Shown in pieces: positions 14,094 to 21,483 of a DNA stretch of 23,431 bases. The stretch comes from Bacillota bacterium. GTDB taxonomy: Bacteria; Bacillota; Clostridia; Tissierellales; Sedimentibacteraceae. Each line of letters starts with the position of its first letter. Position 1 is the stretch's first letter. The notes below the pieces were generated by a model, which was given only the letters and a program-made list of their open reading frames with translations, was not told the DNA's origin and searched no databases. A program made the position numbers and the translations under genes. The stretch is taken from the NCBI GenBank assembly GCA_029239575.1, contig JARBUP010000026.1, positions 1 through 23,431 on the forward strand. Direction: 5' to 3'.

Positions 14094-15441
14094 TTTTAAA
14101 ATACTTGTAGTCGATGATGAAATAGAATTTAGAGACGTATATAAAATAATTTTAGAAGATAAAGGCTATGAAACAGTTATGGCTTCTTCAGGTGAAGAAT
14201 GTTTAACTATTTTAAAAGCACAAAGTTTTGATCTTGTGTTAACAGATTTAAAAATGGAAGGGATTAGTGGAATTGATTTATTAAAAAAAATTAAAGAAAA
14301 TCAATACACTTGTGAGGTCTTGCTTGTTACAGGATTTGGTTCAGTAGAAAGTGCTGTTAGTGCAATGAAGTTAGGTGCTTTTGGATATTTTGTAAAAGGA
14401 AGTGATCCTGAAGTTCTTATAAAAGAAATAGAAAAATTAGTTAAAATTAAGCAGCTTGAAAGAGATAATATATTAATCAGAAATAAACTAATACAATTTG
14501 ACTATTTGCTTGACAGTAATAATGATAAATTTAAAGATGTTTTAAGAGTTGCAGAAAAAGCTGCTATGAGCAATGCTAACATATTAATTCTTGGTGAATC
14601 TGGAACAGGTAAAGAAGTAATTGCTAAATATATACATCATGTAAGCGATAGAAAAGATGGAAATTTTGTTGCTGTGAATTGCCAGGTTTTTTCTGAAGGA
14701 GTTATAGATTCAGAATTATTTGGACATGAAAAAGGAGCTTTTACAGGCGCTGGCGAAAAACGTATTGGAAGGTTTGAGGAAGCTAATAATGGTACATTGT
14801 TTTTAGATGAAATTGGAGAACTTTCACTTAATACGCAAGTAAAATTATTGAGAACTCTTGAAAATCGAACTATTGAAAGAATTGGAAGCAATAAGAGTAT
14901 TAGTGTAAACATAAGGCTTTTAAGTGCAACAAATAAAAAGATAAATGATGAAATTAAAAGTGGGAAGTTTAGAGAAGATCTTTATTATAGAATAAATACA
15001 ATAACAATACATGTTCCTCCTCTTAGAGAAAGAAAAGAAGATTTGCCCATGTTAATTAATTTTTTTCTAAATCAAATGCAAAATGAAATGAAGAAAAAAA
15101 TAATTAAAGCAGAAGATGGGTTAATGGATTTATTAACTTCATACAATTACCCGGGCAATATTAGAGAATTAAAAAATATAATTGAGAGACTTGTTGTTTT
15201 AAGTGATAACGGTATTATAAGAAAAAATGATTTGCCTGAATTAAAAAATTTAGGTGATGAGGAAAATATAATAGATGAAAATGTAAAATCTTTAAAAGAA
15301 GTTAGACAATTAGCTGAAATAAAGTATATAAAATCAATTTTAAATAATTGTAATGGTAATATAAGCGAAGCAGCAAAAGTTATGGATATAAGTAGAAGAC
15401 AATTATTTAATAAGTTAGTTGAATATGGAATTAAAGAATAA
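14086..15441 (+). CDS. Sigma-54-dependent response regulator (NtrC family)
   Basis: A 451-residue NtrC-type activator with three domains. The receiver domain (1-120) has the DD pair at 10-11, phospho-acceptor D54 and K104. The AAA+ ATPase domain has Walker A GESGTGKE (170-177), the sigma-54 contact loop GAFTGA (217-222) and Walker B GTLFLDE (about 236-242). A C-terminal Fis-type helix-turn-helix (about 405-450) includes NISEAAKVMDISRRQLFNKL. It overlaps the kinase stop codon, with GGAGG at 14072-14076. Its obvious targets are the two downstream antiporter genes, each with a -24/-12 promoter and paired dyad sites. The protein has all features needed to open sigma-54 promoters upon phosphorylation. 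Confidence 0.95.
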   Translation: MDDFKILVVDDEIEFRDVYKIILEDKGYETVMASSGEECLTILKAQSFDLVLTDLKMEGISGIDLLKKIKENQYTCEVLLVTGFGSVESAVSAMKLGAFGYFVKGSDPEVLIKEIEKLVKIKQLERDNILIRNKLIQFDYLLDSNNDKFKDVLRVAEKAAMSNANILILGESGTGKEVIAKYIHHVSDRKDGNFVAVNCQVFSEGVIDSELFGHEKGAFTGAGEKRIGRFEEANNGTLFLDEIGELSLNTQVKLLRTLENRTIERIGSNKSISVNIRLLSATNKKINDEIKSGKFREDLYYRINTITIHVPPLRERKEDLPMLINFFLNQMQNEMKKKIIKAEDGLMDLLTSYNYPGNIRELKNIIERLVVLSDNGIIRKNDLPELKNLGDEENIIDENVKSLKEVRQLAEIKYIKSILNNCNGNISEAAKVMDISRRQLFNKLVEYGIKE

Positions 15442-15485
15442 CTATAAAAATAATATAGAACAAATTTATATTTAATTATGAAATT

Positions 15486-15524
15486 TGGAAGTAAAGTGCA
15501 TACAACGTGGCAAAAAAATGCCCA
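15486..15524 (+). promoter_or_regulatory. Paired upstream activator sites for nhaC1
   Basis: Two 17-bp dyad-like sites: TGGAAGTAAAGTGCATA (15486-15502) and TGGCAAAAAAATGCCCA (15508-15524), starting 22 bp apart. They fit the pattern TGGmAAwAArwTGCCnw that is shared with the two sites before nhaC2. They end 102 bp before the GG of the -24 element. They lie between the regulator stop codon and its terminator. Confidence 0.6.
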
Positions 15525-15525
15525 T

Positions 15526-15570
15526 AAAAAGTTTGAAAAATGATTTTACAAATTTTTCAAACTTTTTTTT
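15526..15570 (+). terminator. Terminator of the kinase/regulator operon
   Basis: A perfect 16-bp inverted repeat (15526-15541 against 15552-15567) ends in a run of eight T. It insulates nhaC1 from the regulator transcript. Confidence 0.88.
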
Positions 15571-15625
15571 GTTAGTTTTTTGTTGAAAAGTTAGTTTTGG
15601 TAAAATAATATCAATCATTAAACAT

Positions 15626-15641
15626 TGGCATGATAATTGCT
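15626..15641 (+). promoter_or_regulatory. Sigma-54 promoter of nhaC1
   Basis: TTGGCATGATAATTGCTTT contains GG at 15627-15628 and GC at 15639-15640 with exactly 10 bases between, the defining -24/-12 spacing of sigma-54 promoters (TGGCAy-N5-TTGCw). The expected start is near 15652. Confidence 0.88.
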
Positions 15642-15732
15642 TTAAATATATATGACTTATAAGGGAGCTCTCTAATAAGTTGCGAAATTATAAATAAAGG
15701 AAATTTATTTCCTAAATATTGGAGGATTAATA

Positions 15733-17178
15733 ATGAAAGAAAAGAAAATAGCAAGAAAACCGTATTTATGGGAAGCAATGCTTTCTTTTGGTTTTTTAAT
15801 ATTGGTCATGGGAGTGAGTATTGCAAAATATAATGCAAACCCACATATCCCTATGTTAGTTGGAACATTATTTGCAGTATTGATTTCTTTTAAAATTGGC
15901 TTTACATGGAATGAAATAGAAAAGTCCATGTTTGATGGAATTTACCAAGCATTACAAGCAGTAATAATACTTGCAATAATTGGTGTGCTTATAGGAACAT
16001 GGTTAGTAGCAGGTGTTGTACCTAGTATGATATACTATGGATTAGCAATTTTAAAACCTGGTATATTTTTAGTAGCAACAGTTATAATTTGTTCTATAAC
16101 ATCATTAGCAACAGGTTCAAGCTGGGGAACAGCTGGAACTATAGGTATAGCCCTCATGGGAATTTCTAAAGGTTTAGGAATACCAGCTCCTGTAGCTGCA
16201 GGTGCTATAATATCAGGTGCTTATTTCGGAGATAAAATGTCGCCTTTGTCAGATACAACAAATTTAGCTCCAGCTGTATCAGGAACTGATGTATTTACTC
16301 ACGTAAAAGCTATGCTTCCAACTACATTAATAGCTTATGGTATAGCATTAGTTTCATTTTTAGTAATGGGATTTAAATATGCTAATACAAGTGCAGATGT
16401 AACTGCAATTGCTGCTATTAGAGATGGCTTAGCTGCAAACTTCAATATTTCTCCGATGCTTTTATTACCTCCTTTAGCTGTAATATTATCTATGGCATTT
16501 AAAATGCCTGCTATACCAGGCATTGCAATTGGAATTATTATAGGTGCCATAGAAGGCGCTATATTCCAAGGAGTAGATCTTGGTGCTCTTTTAACAGCAG
16601 CATATGATGGATTCACTTCAGAAACAGGAGTTCAAGTAATTGATGAACTTTTAACTGCTGGAGGGCTAAGCGGTATGATGTATTCTATTTCACTTACAAT
16701 TATAGCCATGATGTTTGGTGGTATCATGGAAAAAACTAAGCAGTTAGAAGTAATAGTTGAAACAATATTAAAAAGTGTAAAATCAATTGGTGGTTTAATT
16801 GCAACTACTATTATAACTTGTATTACATGTAATGCTACAATGCCTGAACAATATATATCTATAGTTTTGCCAGGAAGAATGTATCATAATTCTTATAAAG
16901 AAAGAGGGCTTCACCCTAAACAATTATCAAGTACATTAGAAGGTGCTGGTACTGTAACATCTTCACTTATTCCTTGGAATACATGCGGAGCATTCTTATA
17001 TGGTGTTTTAGGTGTATCAGCTTGGGAATATGCAAGATATGCAATATTTAACTACTCAATGCCAATAGTAGTTATGATTTGTGGATTCTTAGGTTTATTT
17101 GTTTACAAACTTAAAGATGATCCAGACTCAGTAATTGGTGGTGTAGTTGCAGAAGCAGCGATGGATAAAAATAATTAA
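15733..17178 (+). CDS. nhaC: NhaC-family Na+/H+ antiporter, first copy
   Basis: A 481-residue polytopic inner-membrane antiporter of the NhaC family, which exchanges sodium and protons; some members also move organic anions. The signature GDKMSPLSDTTNLA is at 166-179, preceded by TGSSWGTAGTIGIALMG. Further conserved stretches are MPAIPGIAIGIIIG and NATMPEQYISIVLPGRMYH. GGAGG (15721-15725) supports the start. It is transcribed from a sigma-54 promoter next to a solute-sensing two-component system, which suggests that it serves uptake or exchange of a specific metabolite rather than general pH control. Its paralogue downstream is very similar (about four fifths identical by eye). The last 17 codons and stop are exactly duplicated behind the gene. 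Confidence 0.92.
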   Translation: MKEKKIARKPYLWEAMLSFGFLILVMGVSIAKYNANPHIPMLVGTLFAVLISFKIGFTWNEIEKSMFDGIYQALQAVIILAIIGVLIGTWLVAGVVPSMIYYGLAILKPGIFLVATVIICSITSLATGSSWGTAGTIGIALMGISKGLGIPAPVAAGAIISGAYFGDKMSPLSDTTNLAPAVSGTDVFTHVKAMLPTTLIAYGIALVSFLVMGFKYANTSADVTAIAAIRDGLAANFNISPMLLLPPLAVILSMAFKMPAIPGIAIGIIIGAIEGAIFQGVDLGALLTAAYDGFTSETGVQVIDELLTAGGLSGMMYSISLTIIAMMFGGIMEKTKQLEVIVETILKSVKSIGGLIATTIITCITCNATMPEQYISIVLPGRMYHNSYKERGLHPKQLSSTLEGAGTVTSSLIPWNTCGAFLYGVLGVSAWEYARYAIFNYSMPIVVMICGFLGLFVYKLKDDPDSVIGGVVAEAAMDKNN

Positions 17179-17234
17179 ATCTCAGTAATTGGTGGTGTAG
17201 TTGCAGAAGCAGCGATGGATAAAAATAATTAAAT
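17127..17234 (+). repeat. Exact 54-bp tandem duplication at the 3' end of nhaC1
   Basis: Copy 1 is 17127-17180 and copy 2 is 17181-17234; I find no mismatch between them. The unit covers the last 17 codons, the stop codon TAA and two further bases. Because the stop ends copy 1, copy 2 is untranslated and harmless. It looks like a recent slippage or unequal recombination product. Confidence 0.95.
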
Positions 17235-17264
17235 AAAAAAGCATATATAAATTATAAATATATG

Positions 17265-17299
17265 AAACTCCTTCAATGAAATTTTTGAAGGAGTTTTTA
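17265..17299 (+). terminator. Terminator of nhaC1
   Basis: AAACTCCTTCAA (17265-17276) pairs perfectly with TTGAAGGAGTTT (17285-17296), ending in TTTTT. Confidence 0.87.
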
Positions 17300-17373
17300 T
17301 ATTATATGAAAGTACTACTTTTTATTTAATATGATTCCCCTATGCTTTAAGGAAGGTGCTCCGGCTATGGAAG

Positions 17374-17411
17374 TGGAAATAAATTGCCTAATCATGGAAA
17401 TAAGTTGCCAT
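17374..17411 (+). promoter_or_regulatory. Paired upstream activator sites for nhaC2
   Basis: TGGAAATAAATTGCCTA (17374-17390) and TGGAAATAAGTTGCCAT (17395-17411) are near-identical 17-bp sites beginning 21 bp apart. Each holds the inverted half-sites TGGmAA and TTGCCa. They end 91 bp before the GG of the -24 element, nearly the same layout as before nhaC1. Confidence 0.68.
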
Positions 17412-17501
17412 AAAAAACTTTAATTTATAATTAATCATTTTCTGTAATTAGGAAAACGTTAAAATAACAATGTAAAAAGTTGTAAATAAATTGTAATAAA
17501 A

Positions 17502-17517
17502 TGGCATACTTATTGCA
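17502..17517 (+). promoter_or_regulatory. Sigma-54 promoter of nhaC2
   Basis: TGGCATACTTATTGCA has GG at 17503-17504 and GC at 17515-17516 with exactly 10 bases between, a near-consensus -24/-12 promoter. The start should be near 17528. Confidence 0.9.
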
Positions 17518-17606
17518 TTAATATTTCTAACAAAAGCAGCATGGTAAATTTAAGATGCCATGTCCTTAGATATTATAGGAATATATTTCTAAATAGGAGG
17601 ATTTAT

Positions 17607-19061
17607 ATGAAAGAAAAGAAAATTAAAACAGCAAGAAAACCTTATTTATGGGAGGCCATGCTTTCCTTCGGATTTTTAATTTTAGTTATGGCAGTTGGTA
17701 TAGCAAAATATGAAGCCAACCCACATATTCCTATGTTAATAGGAACATTATTTGCAGTTTTGATAGCTTTTAAACTTGGTTTCAAATGGGATGAAATTGA
17801 AAAATCAATGTTTGATGGTATTTATCAAGCATTGCAAGCAGTAATTATATTAGCAATAATAGGTGTCTTAATAGGTGTATGGTTACAGTCAGGTGTAGTA
17901 CCAAGCATGATTTATTATGGATTAGCAATATTAAAACCAAGTATTTTCTTGGTGGCAACTCTTATAATGTGTTCTATTACTTCTTTAGCAACAGGTACAA
18001 GTTGGGGAACAGCTGGAACAATAGGTATAGCTTTAATGGGAATTTCTCAAGGTTTAGGAATACCTGCACCAGTTGCAGCGGGAGCAATTATTTCAGGAGC
18101 ATACTTTGGAGATAAAATGTCCCCTTTATCCGACACTACAAACTTAGCACCAGCAGTATCAGGTACGGATGTATTTACACATGTTAAAGCAATGCTTCCT
18201 ACAACAGTAGTTGCATATGGAATTGCAATGGTAGTATATTTAGTTATGGGTTTTAAATATGCTAGTACTAATTCAGATTTATCTGCGATAATTACTATAA
18301 GAGAAGGTATTAAAGCAAGCTTTACAGTTTCACCATTATTATTATTACCTCCATTAGCAGTAATATTAGCAATGGCATTTAAAATGCCAGCTATACCAGG
18401 AATTGCAATAGGTATTATAATAGGTGCAGTTGAAGGAGTATTATTTCAAGGAGCTGACCTTGGACAATTGTTAACGGCAGCATATGATGGATATACTTCT
18501 GAATCAGGTATTCAAGTTATTGATGAACTTTTAAGTGCAGGCGGTCTTAGCAATATGATGTATTCAATATCACTTACTATAATTGCTATGATGTTTGGTG
18601 GAATAATGGAAAAAACAAAACAATTAGAAGTAATTGTTGAAACAATATTAAGAAGAGTAAAAACAAATGGCGGATTAATAGCTACAACAGTTTTAACTTG
18701 TATAACTTGCAATGCTACAATGCCAGAACAATATATTTCTATAGTATTACCTGGAAGAATGTATCACAATGCATATAAGCAAAGAGGATTACATCCAAAA
18801 CAACTTTCAAGTACATTAGAAGGTGCTGGTACTGTAACATCATCATTAATTCCTTGGAATACATGTGGTGCTTTCTTGTTTGGAGTATTAGGAGTATCAA
18901 CATGGGAATATGCAAGATATGCAGTATTTAACTATTCAATGCCAATAATTACTGTATTGTTTGGTTTCTTAGGATTATTTATTTATAAACTTAAAGATGA
19001 TCCAGGTTCTGTAATTGGCGGAGTTGAAGATTTAGTTGAAGTTGCAGCTGATAAAGAATAA
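17607..19061 (+). CDS. nhaC: NhaC-family Na+/H+ antiporter, second copy
   Basis: A 484-residue paralogue of the preceding antiporter, with the same NhaC landmarks: GDKMSPLSDTTNLA at 168-181, TGTSWGTAGTIGIALMG before it, and NATMPEQYISIVLPGRMYH. Differences are concentrated near residues 210-240, where nhaC1 reads ADVTAIAAIRDGLAANFNIS and this copy NSDLSAIITIREGIKASFTVS-like sequence, and at the C-terminus. I start at ATG 17607, behind GGAGG at 17596-17600. An in-frame ATG at 17541 has no ribosome binding site, and the added residues (VNLRCHVLRYY...) are not seen in nhaC1. The gene has its own sigma-54 promoter and activator sites. The substrate or ion preference that distinguishes the copies cannot be read from the sequence. 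Confidence 0.93.
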   Translation: MKEKKIKTARKPYLWEAMLSFGFLILVMAVGIAKYEANPHIPMLIGTLFAVLIAFKLGFKWDEIEKSMFDGIYQALQAVIILAIIGVLIGVWLQSGVVPSMIYYGLAILKPSIFLVATLIMCSITSLATGTSWGTAGTIGIALMGISQGLGIPAPVAAGAIISGAYFGDKMSPLSDTTNLAPAVSGTDVFTHVKAMLPTTVVAYGIAMVVYLVMGFKYASTNSDLSAIITIREGIKASFTVSPLLLLPPLAVILAMAFKMPAIPGIAIGIIIGAVEGVLFQGADLGQLLTAAYDGYTSESGIQVIDELLSAGGLSNMMYSISLTIIAMMFGGIMEKTKQLEVIVETILRRVKTNGGLIATTVLTCITCNATMPEQYISIVLPGRMYHNAYKQRGLHPKQLSSTLEGAGTVTSSLIPWNTCGAFLFGVLGVSTWEYARYAVFNYSMPIITVLFGFLGLFIYKLKDDPGSVIGGVEDLVEVAADKE

Positions 19062-19074
19062 TAAATGCAATACA

Positions 19075-19112
19075 AAAATGCTCTTTCTTAAATAGAAAGA
19101 GCATTTTATTTT
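19075..19112. terminator. Bidirectional terminator between nhaC2 and the ModE-like gene
   Basis: AAAATGCTCTTTCT (19075-19088) pairs perfectly with AGAAAGAGCATTTT (19094-19107) across a 5-base loop. T-rich on the + side and A-rich before the stem, it can serve both convergent genes; the opposing stop codon is at 19116. Confidence 0.85.
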
Positions 19113-19115
19113 GAG

Positions 19116-19460
19116 CTAAATATATTTTTTAAAATATTTTTCGAAAAGTTCATTTGAAATTAATTTAATTTCATGCTCAAATAATAAATATTGTTCTAAA
19201 AATTCATTGCATTCAGTAGTTATAGTAGAACCTCCACCGCCAGATCCTCCTATTTTTCTATCCAGTAATTTAAAATTTAGTGCTTCTTCTGCACATTTAA
19301 TCATTTTATATGCTTTAGAATAAGACATGTTCATACTTTTAGCTGCAGCATTTAATGATTCATGTTGTTTAGTTAATTTTAATAAAGTTAAAACTCCGGG
19401 ACCGAAAAAAATATTTTCTTTAGCTAAACGTATTTGTAATGCCATGTGTAATGCTTCCAT
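19116..19460 (-). CDS. ModE-like winged-helix regulator, DNA-binding domain only
   Basis: A 114-residue protein matching the N-terminal DNA-binding domain of ModE, with a LysR-type winged helix. The helix-turn-helix spans about 33-62 (ESLNAAAKSMNMSYSKAYKMI), and the glycine-rich wing GGSGGGGST is at 71-79, a mark of the ModE family. The C-terminal molybdate-binding (molbindin) domains of full ModE are missing, so metal sensing, if any, must be different. AAGGAG read on the minus strand just ahead of the start supports the ATG at 19460. The likely target is the CGTTAT-N12-ATAACG palindrome at the xdhC-like operon promoter. It converges on nhaC2 and is divergent from the DUF6873 gene. Confidence 0.85.
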   Translation of the reverse strand: MEALHMALQIRLAKENIFFGPGVLTLLKLTKQHESLNAAAKSMNMSYSKAYKMIKCAEEALNFKLLDRKIGGSGGGGSTITTECNEFLEQYLLFEHEIKLISNELFEKYFKKYI

Positions 19461-19554
19461 AAAAAACTCCTTAAACTTATTATATATATTTTATCAAAAA
19501 TATGAGAAAATACAAGATTAAAGGGTATAATATTAAATATAAATAAATAATTAA

Positions 19555-19584
19555 TTGTTTGTAAATAAATTTAAATGGTATAAT
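19555..19584 (+). promoter_or_regulatory. Probable promoter of the DUF6873-ytxC operon
   Basis: TTGTTT (19555-19560), an 18-base spacer and TATAAT (19579-19584). A second TATAAT at 19526-19531 lacks a -35 partner. Confidence 0.45.
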
Positions 19585-19615
19585 TTATTTAATAATATAA
19601 TAATAAAGGAAAATT

Positions 19616-20350
19616 ATGAACCCATATATACCAAATAAAAATCCAAGATTTGCTATCATAGATTATAGAGCAAGTAGTGAAACATTAAATTATTTAAAAA
19701 AATTAAAGATTGAACCTATAAAAACAGTTAAATGCCTTGATTTACAAGAACCTGTAGATGGACATCCTGATATGGTCATGCACATGATAGATGAAAAAAC
19801 TTTTGTAGTTGCTCCAAATGTTTTCGAATATTATCTTGATGTTTTCAAAGATAAGGGAATAAAAGTTATTAAAGGTGGAAAAACTCTAAGCAGAAACTAT
19901 CCTGAAGATATAGCATATAATGTAGCAAGAATAGGGAGTTATGCTGTGCATAATACAAAGCATACAGACCAGGTTTTAAGGTATTATTTGGAAGAAGCAG
20001 GCTTAGAATTTATTCATGTGAATCAAGGTTATACAAAATGTTCTCTTTGTGCAGTTACAGAAAGTAAAGCTGTTACATCGGATGTTATTTTGCATGAAAA
20101 ACTTAAGTCATATAATATAGACTGTATGTATATAAATCCTAAAATTGTACTTCTTAAGGGTTTTGAGTATGGATTTATAGGTGGCTGTACAGGATTGATA
20201 AATAATAATGTTTTTTTAGCGACTGGTAAAATTAAAGATGAGGAAATTTTGAAAACATTACAAACATTCATACAGCATGCAGGCTATATATATGAAGAAG
20301 CTTCAAGTCAACAAATAATAGATTTGGGATCTATAATACCGATATTGTAA
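19616..20350 (+). CDS. DUF6873-type protein with guanidino-group-modifying (GME) fold
   Basis: A 244-residue cytoplasmic protein that I match, from memory, to the DUF6873 GME-fold family, related in fold to arginine deiminases and amidinotransferases. Conserved-looking stretches are GHPDMVMH (49-56), QGYTKCSLC (137-145), SDVILH (155-160) and GFIGGCTGLI (187-196). In GME enzymes catalysis uses an acidic residue, a His and a C-terminal Cys; D52, a His such as H56 or H134 and C191 are candidates here. No reaction is known to me for this family. The start ATG has AAGGAAAA upstream, only a fair ribosome binding site. It is followed after 24 bases by ytxC, so the two are probably co-transcribed. 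Confidence 0.75.
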   Translation: MNPYIPNKNPRFAIIDYRASSETLNYLKKLKIEPIKTVKCLDLQEPVDGHPDMVMHMIDEKTFVVAPNVFEYYLDVFKDKGIKVIKGGKTLSRNYPEDIAYNVARIGSYAVHNTKHTDQVLRYYLEEAGLEFIHVNQGYTKCSLCAVTESKAVTSDVILHEKLKSYNIDCMYINPKIVLLKGFEYGFIGGCTGLINNNVFLATGKIKDEEILKTLQTFIQHAGYIYEEASSQQIIDLGSIIPIL

Positions 20351-20374
20351 CCTCCCTGCGAGAGGAGTGACTAA

Positions 20375-21214
20375 GTGGAGCTTTTATCATTAGAATTAAA
20401 CATCAATGAAAACAAGGAAATAATTAATAATATTAAAATTATCACCAATTTAGATGAAAGTGATATCGATATAGAGATTTCATCAGTGAGTGACAACAAC
20501 TTAAGTATTCTTTACTCTACAAATGATAAATTAAATAAAAAAAAGTATTTAGAAAAGATAATTGGAAAAATAACAAAATTAATTACTGAATTCATAAAAC
20601 ATGAAAGTAAGAAATATTTTGAAGAAAATTATTTTTACTTTGATGAAGGAGAATTTGGACAGTTACAAGAATCTATTGAAGATGAAATTGAAAATGATAT
20701 CAAAATTCAGCTAGTAGTAAAAAATAAGTTGAAAGAAATATTGGAAAATTCTAAAACTATTAATTTAAATGGATTTATAAAATTCAGGCTTAAATTTATA
20801 AATCTTTATGTTTCACAAATTGTTGAAAAAAGCATAGACTCTTTTTTAATGAAACAAGAGTATCTTGATTTTTTAAACATAATAAATTATATATCTGAAA
20901 CAGAATCTAAAGAAAATGATTTAGTCAATATAATGTACATTAAGGATAAACTTCAGTTATATGACAGCAAAATGAAAAAGCTCAATTATATTTCTAATGT
21001 AGAAATTTCTCAAGAATTAGACGGAAAAGTTTTAATTTATGATGAATTTATTGTAAATGTGCTACTTAATATCTCTCCTAAAAAAATTATACTTCATTTA
21101 ACTAAAGTAAAAGGAGTAAATATGGAAGCAAAAAATACAATTGATTTAATAAAAAGGATTTTTGAAGGTAAAGTTGAAATTTGCAATGGATGCAAATTTT
21201 GCGAATTAGAATAA
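20375..21214 (+). CDS. ytxC: YtxC-family putative sporulation protein
   Basis: A 279-residue protein resembling YtxC, whose role in sporulation is not defined. It is mostly alpha-helical and highly charged. The best family landmark is the central stretch from NLNGFIKFRLKFINLY (about 130) to FLMKQEYLDFLNII (about 157-170). It ends in C270-x2-C273-x2-C276 just before the C-terminus, a possible metal-binding tail. The start is GTG at 20375, with AGGAG at 20363-20367. The CCTC at 20351-20354 could pair with the GAGG of this ribosome binding site and weaken initiation. It is the second gene after the DUF6873 protein. Confidence 0.75.
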   Translation: MELLSLELNINENKEIINNIKIITNLDESDIDIEISSVSDNNLSILYSTNDKLNKKKYLEKIIGKITKLITEFIKHESKKYFEENYFYFDEGEFGQLQESIEDEIENDIKIQLVVKNKLKEILENSKTINLNGFIKFRLKFINLYVSQIVEKSIDSFLMKQEYLDFLNIINYISETESKENDLVNIMYIKDKLQLYDSKMKKLNYISNVEISQELDGKVLIYDEFIVNVLLNISPKKIILHLTKVKGVNMEAKNTIDLIKRIFEGKVEICNGCKFCELE

Positions 21215-21217
21215 TAG

Positions 21218-21241
21218 AGGGCATCTTTTAGTTGATGCCCT
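21218..21241 (+). terminator. Hairpin after ytxC, possible terminator
   Basis: AGGGCATC (21218-21225) pairs with GATGCCCT (21234-21241). The stem is good, but AAAATT rather than T follows, so termination would be poor. Confidence 0.4.
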
Positions 21242-21336
21242 AAAATTAAGGAATTTTAAGAAAACTACAAGGTTCATATTGTAAAATTATTACAGCGTAA
21301 AAAACTAAGCATTATATAAAAGGGGTGGGGATACAT

Positions 21337-21426
21337 ATGTCATTTTTAATTTTAGCGACATTAGTAATTTTAACAATTTCTTCTACAATTCACTTTGTGA
21401 ATTTAAAGGAAAAAACAACAGAATAA
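21337..21426 (+). CDS. 29-residue hydrophobic membrane peptide
   Basis: ATG 21337 follows a GGGGTGGGG ribosome binding site (21322-21330). Residues 2-22 form one hydrophobic helix (SFLILATLVILTISSTIHF is the core), followed by a short charged tail, LKEKTTE. It ends directly at the first copy of a duplicated terminator hairpin. I recognise no family. The size and shape fit a small membrane regulator or toxin-like peptide, but no antisense partner is evident. Confidence 0.5.
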   Translation: MSFLILATLVILTISSTIHFVNLKEKTTE

Positions 21427-21427
21427 T

Positions 21428-21459
21428 AAGCTAAGCTCACAAATATGTGGGCTTAGCTT
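21428..21459 (+). terminator. Terminator hairpin copy 1, lacking its T run
   Basis: A 14-bp stem (21428-21441 against 21446-21459, one G-T pair). The sequence CTAAGCTCACAAATATGTGG plus GCTT (21431-21454) recurs exactly at 21580-21603. In this copy the T run is replaced by repeat sequence, so it is a disrupted terminator. Confidence 0.6.
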
Positions 21460-21483
21460 GATGACAAAGTAATACTTTCTGAT

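Noticed and set aside
17541..17606. Upstream ATG giving nhaC2 an extra 22 residues
   Set aside because: No ribosome binding site precedes it, the extension has no match in the paralogue, and GGAGG at 17596-17600 clearly serves ATG 17607.
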